Assembly: GCF_019966545.1 (NCBI RefSeq)
Contig: NZ_JAIMIC010000004.1
Span: 124,001-188,000, forward strand
Origin: Heliomarina baculiformis
GTDB lineage: Bacteria > Pseudomonadota > Alphaproteobacteria > Rhodobacterales > Rhodobacteraceae
DNA length: 64,000 bases
Direction of reading: 5' to 3'
In this document: piece by piece, positions 16,882 to 23,647 of the stretch
How positions within the stretch are numbered: position 1 is the first letter of the stretch
Layout: every line of letters starts with the position of its first letter
Notes under the pieces: model-generated
Database searches by the model: none
Seen by the model: only the letters and a program-made list of their open reading frames with translations
Told to the model about the DNA's origin: nothing
Made by a program: the position numbers and the translations under genes

Positions 16882-16934
16882 AAAAAAGAGAATTCGGAGA
16901 AACGCGCTATAAAGGCGCAAGTTTTCTCTTTTTT
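16882..16934 (-). terminator. Attenuator-like hairpin in the aminotransferase leader
   Basis: AAAAAAGAGAA (16882-16892) is the exact complement of TTCTCTTTTTT (16924-16934), with an inner GCGC/GCGC pairing (16904-16907 with 16915-16918). In leftward RNA this gives an 11-bp outer stem ending in U6, about 25 bases before the aminotransferase ATG. It could act as a bidirectional intrinsic terminator or an attenuator. Confidence 0.6.
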
Positions 16935-17935
16935 GCGGATCGCGGAATATCTGCTCGGCAACGCCGGTCGCAAGTGCGTAGCCGTCATAGAGACAGATGA
17001 CATAGGGGGCAAAGCGGTGAGTAAAGCCGAATTCAGGAGTCACGAGAAACATGGTGCACTCTCATTGATCGGCTGCAAGAGTTTTCCGACTTGCTTCCAG
17101 CGGTCCAACTGACTGATAGCAGGTTAATTACCATCAGCTAGGTGTAAAGCTTCGTCGATATGATGCGAAATCATCTTTCGGAGTAAGAGCTTGAATTTGT
17201 CAGGATTCCCGGCTGGTAGGTGGCGATTGCCAAGAGCGAGATGGCTAAAAGAAAGACCTTCGGACAATAAGGGCAGCGGCAGCCACGCCCGAACATGAAT
17301 TCGAGCACTGCCCGCCAGTGAAGCAGGCGGCCAAGTCCCCTTTTCGGCGGCCATGCTGGTCGCGATAAGGTGCGCATATCTATTGCAACGATCGTTTGCT
17401 CGACGTCGCTTCGCGGCGTTGCGCGATTTGCTCAAGGCGAACAGGTTCTGGAACGCTCGTGTCACGGGCACCAGCAGATCATCGAGATGATTGCGCAAGA
17501 TCACTAGACGACGCCTGATATACTCTTCGGGATAATATTCAGAACGGCAAGAACCGGTTCATGCACAGCCTGACGAGGGCGGACGCCCAGAGATGATTAC
17601 GGATCCGCGTTGCACGGCTGGCGCTATTGGCCGCGTTTGCAGCCCGTTGGAATCGCAAGCGCCGCTCGGTCCGCAATTGTCATAGCAATATCGCTGGCAA
17701 CACCTTCTTGCAGCCGATGACATTGGTAGGCATCAAACGGCAAACTCTGTGTTCCATGGCAGCGTAAATCCAAAGCGCAAACGAACGAAAAATGGCATAC
17801 TTCGTGCTTGGGAGATTGGCGGTAAAGGCGAGCCTACATCGTAGACACTCGCAAATAGCCAAGGCGCGCTTGCCCGGTGAATTTGACTTCGAGCTTGACC
17901 CCCAAACCTCATTGGAATATCTCGGGCAGCGCAGA
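16935..17935. other. About 1 kb with no convincing gene upstream of tRNA-Gly
   Basis: No frame here has the length, start signal and composition of a real gene. On the minus strand at about 17545-17670 a short stretch reads like coding sequence (ending WASALVRLCMNRFLPF before a stop) but has no open start. Another open frame at 16825-17052 overlaps the aminotransferase start and runs through the hairpin. I read the region as intergenic sequence with possible decayed gene remnants. Confidence 0.5.
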
Positions 17936-18009
17936 GCGGGCGTTGTGTAGTGGTAAGACCTTAGCCTTCCAAGCTAATGACGCGGGTTCGATTCCCGCCG
18001 CCCGCTCCA
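17936..18009 (+). tRNA. tRNA-Gly (anticodon TCC)
   Basis: Acceptor arms GCGGGCG (17936-17942) and CGCCCGC (17999-18005) pair perfectly, followed by discriminator T and an encoded CCA. The anticodon stem TTAGC/GCTAA encloses loop CTTCCAA, giving anticodon TCC, which reads GGA/GGG. The T-arm contains GGTTCGATTCC. Total length is 74 bases with CCA. Confidence 0.97.
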
Positions 18010-18197
18010 GAAAATCTCTTATAAAACTGTTGTTCTGCCGTTATGCGCTGCGATTGGTGCCTTGCTGTGCCGACGACTCGTTGACGGCAAATCATTTGTC
18101 TGTGCATCGGCGCAGGATTCATGTGCTTTCCTCGGCATGGCGGGATGAAACCTATGCCCCACATCATGGGTTGAGTGTCTTTGAAAAGGAGCATCCT

Positions 18198-18788
18198 ATG
18201 AGCACCGTGAAACTTGTCATCCCGTTCTATACGACCTACGGCACTAACCATCAGATGGCGCAGATCGCAGAGGAAGCCGCAAAAGAAGCTGGCGCCGAAA
18301 CCCGGCTGCGTCGCTTCGCTGAAACCGCGCCTGACGAGGTGGTTAACGGTCAGGATGCGTGGAAAGAGCAGCTTGAAAAGATGCAGGGCATTCCCGAAGT
18401 GTCTCATGACGACATGAAATGGGCGAACGCCTATCTGATCTCCGTGCCCACGCGTTATGGCAATATGCCAAGCCAGGCGGCGGCGTTTATCGACACCCTT
18501 GGGCCGCTTTGGCAAAACGGTGATCTCGCAAACAAAGCTTTCAGCGCGATGACCTCGACCAGCACGATGCACGGCGGGCGTGAGACCACGTTGCAGGCGA
18601 TGTACGTTATGGCGATGCACTGGGGTTCGGTTCTTGTTGCGCCGGGTTACACTGGTGAGATCATGTTCGAAACCGGTATGCCCTACGGCATTGCGCCGAC
18701 CGGTGGCGACATCAAAGATGCCGAGGAAAAAGCCATTCAGCACCAAGCCAAGCGCCTTGTGGAGATGGCCGCCAAACTGGCCGCCTGA
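18198..18788 (+). CDS. wrbA: WrbA-type NAD(P)H:quinone oxidoreductase
   Basis: This 196-residue flavodoxin-fold protein reduces quinones by two electrons with NAD(P)H and FMN, protecting the cell from semiquinone radicals. Family marks are IPFYTTYGTNHQMA (FMN phosphate loop, residues 7-20), PTRYGNMPSQ (about 78-87) and STMHGGRETTLQAM (about 117-130). ATG at 18198 was chosen because GAAAAGGAGC precedes it; the frame upstream runs through the tRNA and is not coding. It is a single gene, followed by a modest hairpin. Confidence 0.92.
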   Translation: MSTVKLVIPFYTTYGTNHQMAQIAEEAAKEAGAETRLRRFAETAPDEVVNGQDAWKEQLEKMQGIPEVSHDDMKWANAYLISVPTRYGNMPSQAAAFIDTLGPLWQNGDLANKAFSAMTSTSTMHGGRETTLQAMYVMAMHWGSVLVAPGYTGEIMFETGMPYGIAPTGGDIKDAEEKAIQHQAKRLVEMAAKLAA

Positions 18789-18804
18789 TCGGTCAAGTGT
18801 GTGC

Positions 18805-18832
18805 GAAATGTCGTGGTTTCCCGCGACGTTTC
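18805..18832 (+). terminator. Possible terminator after wrbA
   Basis: GAAATGTCG (18805-18813) pairs with CGACGTTTC (18824-18832), allowing one G-U pair, and is followed by ATTT. The T-run is short, so strength is doubtful. Confidence 0.35.
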
Positions 18833-18886
18833 ATTTAAGGGCTTTCCTCACTGGACCGGGTATGAATGCGTTGTCTAGATACGCGC

Positions 18887-20215
18887 ATGCCCGGTCCTAC
18901 GCTGCCCCCGTTTGAAAGTGATCATCGCCTGCCCGAAAGGGTTGATGTCGTCGTTATTGGCGGCGGCATAGTTGGCGCGTCGACTGCCCTTGAACTTGCC
19001 GAGAGCGGGGTCTCCGTTCTCTTGTGCGAAAAGGGTCAGATCGGCGGAGAACAATCCAGCCGCAACTGGGGCTGGGTGCGCATGGCCCAGCGTGACCGGC
19101 GCGAAATTCCACTCATGCTCGAGGCGATTCGCCAGTGGGAGAGCTTCGAGACCCGGCTGAAGGACAAGACCGGCTATACAAAATCCGGTATCTTGTTCAC
19201 TTCGTCTTCGGCCAAAAGCATGGCGGCAAACGAAAACTGGGCCAAGCATCTCGACAGTTACGACTTCGAGCACCGGTTGGTATCCGGTCGGGAGCTGGAT
19301 GACATGCTGCCCGGCCATCGCATGAAGCTGAAAGGCGCGCTGTACACGCCGACGGACGGGCGGGCCGAGCCGCAATGGGCGGCTCCTGCGATCGCCGAAG
19401 GGGCGCGTGCAGCGGGCGCGACTGTCATAACGAGCTGCGTGGTGCGCAGCCTCGATCTCGAAGCCGGAAAAGTCGCCGGTGTGATTACCGAAAAGGGCCG
19501 AGTCAAATGCGGTGCCGTGGTGCTGGCCGGGGGCGCCTGGTCGCGGCTCTTTGCTGGCAATGCCGGGGTCGGTCTGCCGCAGCTCAAGGTTCTGAACACC
19601 GTGCTTCGTACGACGGTGGTGGACGGGCCGACGACATCGCTCTGGACAGACAGCGTGTCGATGCGCAAACGGGTTGACGGCGGGTATACGATTGCCACCG
19701 GCACGCAGAACGTTGTCGATCTTGTGCCAGACAGTTTTCGGCTGGCCTGGGCGTTCCTGCCCGCCTTCCGCGCCGAATGGCGGTCTCTGCGCTTTCGCCT
19801 GTCAGATCGCTGGCGGACAGAGTCGGCGCAGTTGCGGCGTTGGCGGCCGGATCAGCAGACCGCTTTCGAAGAATGTCGCGTGCTTGATCCGGCCCCGTCC
19901 CAGCGCCTTTTACGCAAGGCATGGGCCGATGCGCAGCGTCTTTTCCCGGTATTCGAAAAGGCCGATATCGTGCAAAGCTGGGCAGGTATGATCGACGTGA
20001 CGCCAGATGCCGTTCCGGTGATTTCGCCAGTGGACGCCATCCCGGGTTTTCACATCGCGACCGGCTTTTCCGGTCATGGCTTTGGTATCGGTCCGGGGGC
20101 AGGGCGGTTGATGGCCGATCTGGTCACCGGTCGGACACCGGTTGTCGATCCAAGCGACTTCCGCCTGAGCCGGTTCAGCGATGGCAGCAAAATCACCCTC
20201 GACAGCGGTTATTGA
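18887..20215 (+). CDS. DAO-family FAD-dependent oxidoreductase
   Basis: A flavoprotein of about 442 residues of the D-amino-acid dehydrogenase/glycine oxidase/sarcosine oxidase beta type. The FAD motif VDVVVIGGGIVGASTALELAE is near residues 18-38, and EQSSRNWGWVRMAQRD, typical of a subgroup of proteobacterial D-amino-acid or opine oxidases, near 57-72. The C-terminal flavin contact ATGFSGHGFGIGPGAG lies near 390. Three ATG codons (18862, 18866, 18887) are close together and none has a strong ribosome site; 18887 gives the usual N-terminal length. It is not in an obvious operon with gltX, 75 bases away. Substrate unknown: an amine or D-amino acid. Confidence 0.82.
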   Translation: MPGPTLPPFESDHRLPERVDVVVIGGGIVGASTALELAESGVSVLLCEKGQIGGEQSSRNWGWVRMAQRDRREIPLMLEAIRQWESFETRLKDKTGYTKSGILFTSSSAKSMAANENWAKHLDSYDFEHRLVSGRELDDMLPGHRMKLKGALYTPTDGRAEPQWAAPAIAEGARAAGATVITSCVVRSLDLEAGKVAGVITEKGRVKCGAVVLAGGAWSRLFAGNAGVGLPQLKVLNTVLRTTVVDGPTTSLWTDSVSMRKRVDGGYTIATGTQNVVDLVPDSFRLAWAFLPAFRAEWRSLRFRLSDRWRTESAQLRRWRPDQQTAFEECRVLDPAPSQRLLRKAWADAQRLFPVFEKADIVQSWAGMIDVTPDAVPVISPVDAIPGFHIATGFSGHGFGIGPGAGRLMADLVTGRTPVVDPSDFRLSRFSDGSKITLDSGY

Positions 20216-20289
20216 GCCCGTCTCGGGGCTTCTCCAACTGGACAAAGCGTATCTTGTGTGACAAGTCAGCGCCCTGACTGGAGACGCTT

Positions 20290-21612
20290 ATGACCACCAC
20301 CCGTTTTGCACCGTCGCCCACGGGCTATATCCATATTGGCAACCTGCGCACGGCGCTGATGAACTTTCTCATCGCGCGACAGTCGGGTGGAGAATTCATC
20401 CTGCGGATCGACGACACCGACCCGGTGCGCTCCAAGGAGGAATATGTCGAGGCGATCAAGGAAGACCTGACATGGCTGGGCCTGCGCTGGGACCGGATCG
20501 AGCGTCAGTCGCTGCGGCTTGACCGCTATGCCGAGGCTGCCGACAAGTTGCGCGATATGGGACGGTTCTACGAGGCGTTCGAGACGCCGACCGAACTGGA
20601 CCTGAAGCGCAAGAAGCAGCTGAACATGGGCAAGCCGCCGGTCTACGACCGTGCCGCGCTGAGCCTGAGCGATGCAGAAAGGGATGCCCTGCGTGCCGAA
20701 CGGGGCGACGGGGTCTGGCGTTTCAAACTCGATCAGGAACGGATCGAGTGGAAAGACGGCATCCTAGGCGATATTTCCATCGATGCTGCAAGCGTGTCCG
20801 ACCCGGTGCTGATCCGGGGTGACGGTCAGGTGCTTTACACGCTTGCGTCCGTTGTCGATGACACGGAGATGGGTGTGACCAATGTGGTGCGCGGCTCGGA
20901 CCACGTAACCAACACCGCCACGCAGATCCAGATCATCAATGCGCTGGACGGCAACGTCCCCGAATTTGCGCATCACTCACTGCTGACCGGGCCGCAGGGG
21001 GAATCCCTGTCCAAGCGGCTCGGAACCTTGTCGCTTCGTGATCTCCGGGCCAAGGGCGTCGAGCCGATGGCACTGCTAAGCCTGATGGCGCGTCTCGGCT
21101 CTGCCGATCCGGTCGAATTGCAGACCCAGATGGCGCAGTTGATCGATGGTTTCGACATCTCGCGCTTTGGCGCGGCACCAACCAAGTTCGACGAGGCGGA
21201 TCTCTATCCGCTGACGGCACATTACCTGCAGTCGCTGCCGCTCGAGTCGGTGCGTGATCGCGTCGATGCGCTCGGCGTACCCGCAGAACTGGCCGAGCCC
21301 TTCTGGCTGATGGCGCGGGACAATATCACCACGCTGGAAGACCTCGGCGGTTGGTGGGCGCTGTGCCAAGACGGGGCGGAACCGCTAATCGCGCCGGAGG
21401 ACGAGGAATTCGTGGCGCAGGCCATGTCGATGCTGCCCGCAATGCCATTCGATGAATCCAGCTGGAGCACTTGGACCGGGACGGTCAAGGATGCCACCGG
21501 GCGCAAGGGCAAGGGGCTGTTCATGCCGCTGCGCAAGGCGCTGACAGGGCAGGAACGCGGGCCTGAAATGGCAGCGCTCATGCCGCTTTTGCAGGTGGTT
21601 CGGGGCCGCTAA
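20290..21612 (+). CDS. gltX: Glutamyl-tRNA synthetase (short type)
   Basis: A 440-residue class I aminoacyl-tRNA synthetase that joins glutamate to tRNA. RFAPSPTGYIHIGNLRTA (residues 5-22) holds the HIGH motif as HIGN; ESLSKRLG (about 238-245) is the degenerate KMSKS loop. The binding motif ILRIDDTDPVRS is present. Many alphaproteobacteria carry two GluRS genes; this shorter form is the one often annotated as the second copy, so a further gltX elsewhere in the genome is likely. The stop overlaps tail-to-tail with the stop of the stress-protein gene. Specificity for tRNA-Glu versus tRNA-Gln cannot be judged from sequence alone. Confidence 0.93.
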   Translation: MTTTRFAPSPTGYIHIGNLRTALMNFLIARQSGGEFILRIDDTDPVRSKEEYVEAIKEDLTWLGLRWDRIERQSLRLDRYAEAADKLRDMGRFYEAFETPTELDLKRKKQLNMGKPPVYDRAALSLSDAERDALRAERGDGVWRFKLDQERIEWKDGILGDISIDAASVSDPVLIRGDGQVLYTLASVVDDTEMGVTNVVRGSDHVTNTATQIQIINALDGNVPEFAHHSLLTGPQGESLSKRLGTLSLRDLRAKGVEPMALLSLMARLGSADPVELQTQMAQLIDGFDISRFGAAPTKFDEADLYPLTAHYLQSLPLESVRDRVDALGVPAELAEPFWLMARDNITTLEDLGGWWALCQDGAEPLIAPEDEEFVAQAMSMLPAMPFDESSWSTWTGTVKDATGRKGKGLFMPLRKALTGQERGPEMAALMPLLQVVRGR

Positions 21613-22016
21613 CGAACGACGTGCACCGCGCAGGAGGCGTGGCGCACGACCTGCGTAGCCGTCGATCCCATGATGACTTCCTGCATACCGGGACGGTGCG
21701 ATGCGATGATGATCAGATCAGGGTTGTGCTCGCTGGTCCAGTCAAGAATGCTGCGCCCCGAGTGACCCTCGATCACTTCGCCAACCGCGTTTGGCAAGGC
21801 GGCGGCCATCTCGTTCAATTGCGCCTCGATCGCCCTGCGCGTTTCGTTGGCGTAATCGGGGGGCATATAGGAAATCGCATAGGCTGGGACATGTTCGATC
21901 ACATGCAACAGCGTTATCCGAGCGTCGGGTGTCGCAAGCATCCGGGCCAGTTTCAATGGCGCGGTCGTGTCATGGTCGGTGTCGAAAGCGATCGGAACAA
22001 GAATATTGTGATACAT
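21609..22016 (-). CDS. Universal stress protein (UspA family)
   Basis: A 135-residue Usp-domain protein. It starts MYHNILVPIAFD, with the usual first strand and nucleotide-contacting Asp, and ends with the ATP-binding loop SHRPGMQEVIMGSTA and the last strand CAVHVVR. ATG at 22016 is used because AGGAAAGG lies upstream and homologues begin here. Such proteins bind ATP and help survival under stress; the partner is not known. It is convergent with gltX and overlaps its stop by three bases. Confidence 0.9.
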   Translation of the reverse strand: MYHNILVPIAFDTDHDTTAPLKLARMLATPDARITLLHVIEHVPAYAISYMPPDYANETRRAIEAQLNEMAAALPNAVGEVIEGHSGRSILDWTSEHNPDLIIIASHRPGMQEVIMGSTATQVVRHASCAVHVVR

Positions 22017-22151
22017 GGGCGACCTACCTTTCCTGATCTTCACGGCGATCTTGCCGTGGGTGCATCAGGCCCGCCTTGATTCAGATCACGCCGTTCCCTG
22101 ACGCCATCCGATTAAATGACGCAAATTACCGGCTCGGCAAGAGGTTTAACG

Positions 22152-22784
22152 CTATAGCGCGTCAAGCGCCGCCTGGATTTCTTCAACGAGGTCGGCAACT
22201 TCCTTATGCGCGGGGCCCTTCCGCGCCTCGATTGCGGCTTTGCCCTGACCAAGCGTTTCCGCATAGACGATCCGGTTGGCCATCGTGGTCTTGGCAACGG
22301 CCGCGTCCATTTCAGCGACTTTTTCGGCCACATCCTGCGCCAACCGCGTTCCGGCGCGGGCACGGGTCATCACCATCATCGTCGGTTTGCTTTCCCGGTC
22401 TGCAAGGTAGAGCACGACCTCGACCGCCCACAAGTCGAGATGAGAGGTCGCCACGGGAATGAGGACGAGATCCGCCGCGCGCAAGGCCGGACGCAGATCG
22501 CTGTCGGCTTTGGGCGGCGTGTCGATGATGACGATGTCGTGGTTGTCTGACAGCTTGCGGCATTCATAGGGAACACCCCAAGCCGAAGCGGTTGAAAAAT
22601 CGATGCCCGGGTCTTCCAGCGCCTCGACTCTGGTCATGAACCATCGACCCGCGCTGCCCTGCGGATCGGTGTCCATAAGGGCAACTGATTTCCCCGCTTT
22701 TGCAAAACCGATTGCCAGGTTGACGGCCAACGTCGTTTTACCGGCGCCACCCTTTTGCTGCGCTATGCTGATGACGTGTCCCAT
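22152..22784 (-). CDS. Orphan ParA/MinD-type ATPase
   Basis: A 210-residue P-loop ATPase. The deviant Walker A motif QQKGGAGKTTLAVNLA (residues 9-24) has the signature Lys of ParA/MinD proteins; DTDPQGSAGRW and VIIDTPPKADSD are Walker A' and B regions. Such ATPases form nucleoid- or membrane-bound gradients to position plasmids, chromosomes or protein clusters. No parB or parS-like gene is adjacent, so it is an orphan that could position a protein complex such as a chemoreceptor cluster. It is divergent from the exported protein at 22924 with about 140 bases between. Confidence 0.88.
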   Translation of the reverse strand: MGHVISIAQQKGGAGKTTLAVNLAIGFAKAGKSVALMDTDPQGSAGRWFMTRVEALEDPGIDFSTASAWGVPYECRKLSDNHDIVIIDTPPKADSDLRPALRAADLVLIPVATSHLDLWAVEVVLYLADRESKPTMMVMTRARAGTRLAQDVAEKVAEMDAAVAKTTMANRIVYAETLGQGKAAIEARKGPAHKEVADLVEEIQAALDAL

Positions 22785-22923
22785 TCAGGTCCCCTGCCTC
22801 GCTGCAATGCAGCATAGCAGGCGCGTATCCCATTACAACGGAGAATTAAGAACGGAGCAGAGCGGCGGTAACGTCGCCTTAACCATGATTAACCAGTTTG
22901 GGTGGCGCAAAAGGAGTGCCAAT

Positions 22924-23601
22924 GTGCGTGTCGAACTGGTCTTGATTGGCATCATGCTTGCGCCGACCCCGGCGAGTGCTGGCGCGTGGCTAAGAGAGAA
23001 GGGGACCGGATTCGTGTCTGTGCAGACCAATCTGCGACGTGACGCGCTTGGCACCGCGCTTGAGACCGACAGCTACGGTGACTACGGGCTGACCCCGAAC
23101 CTTTCCCTTGGCTTCAGTATCTTTTCATCGGGGCGGCAGGCTGGCAACGCGACTGTATTCTTGCGCTTTCCGCTGGGCGATCAGGGGGCCGAAAACAAGT
23201 GGTCGGTGGAAACTGGCATCGGCGCATGGTGGGCGCCAGATATGGTTAACGGCTTGGTTAAGCTGACCGTGTCCTATGGGCGCAACCTTGCCTGGGGCGA
23301 GGCAAATGGATGGCTCAGCGTTGAAAACACTGTCGAAAAGCGGCTGGGGATTTCGTCCATGGTCTGGAAACTGGATGCAACGGTCGGGCAATCGACAGGC
23401 AGAGGAGGGCACGCTCCAGTCATCAGGCCCATGGTGAAACTGAACACGACGAAAATCACTGGCCAGCCGCTGATCTGGTCGGTATCGGCAAACATGCTGA
23501 TCGACAGCAAGAACGGCACGACATGGCTCGTGGGGGTGGAGCGCAAACAACTGCGCGAGCCGAGTTACGCGTTGACCGTGGGCTTATGGCGCAGGTTCTG
23601 A
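22924..23601 (+). CDS. Exported protein of unknown function, possible small beta barrel
   Basis: A 225-residue protein. GTG at 22924 is chosen because AGGAG stands seven bases upstream and the resulting N-terminus is a clean signal peptide (MRVELVLIGIMLAPTPASA, cleavage near residue 19). An in-frame ATG at 22885 is the alternative. The mature part alternates hydrophobic and polar residues in amphipathic strands (SLGFSIFSSG, ATVFLRFPLG, WSVSANMLID, YALTVGLWRRF) and ends in a terminal Phe, a mark of outer-membrane barrels. I infer an outer-membrane protein; no family was recognised. Confidence 0.7.
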   Translation: MRVELVLIGIMLAPTPASAGAWLREKGTGFVSVQTNLRRDALGTALETDSYGDYGLTPNLSLGFSIFSSGRQAGNATVFLRFPLGDQGAENKWSVETGIGAWWAPDMVNGLVKLTVSYGRNLAWGEANGWLSVENTVEKRLGISSMVWKLDATVGQSTGRGGHAPVIRPMVKLNTTKITGQPLIWSVSANMLIDSKNGTTWLVGVERKQLREPSYALTVGLWRRF

Positions 23602-23647
23602 CAGTCAGGTCACAGACGCCAATAAACGATCCCCGCGACCTGCAAGA

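Noticed and set aside
16825-17052. 75-residue open frame overlapping the aminotransferase start
   Set aside because: It runs through the terminator-like hairpin, overlaps the true gene by 32 bases, and has no recognisable family. It could still be a leader frame.
17680-17862. Short minus-strand frame of 60 codons in the gene-poor stretch
   Set aside because: No ribosome site, no homology recognised, no neighbours in operon.
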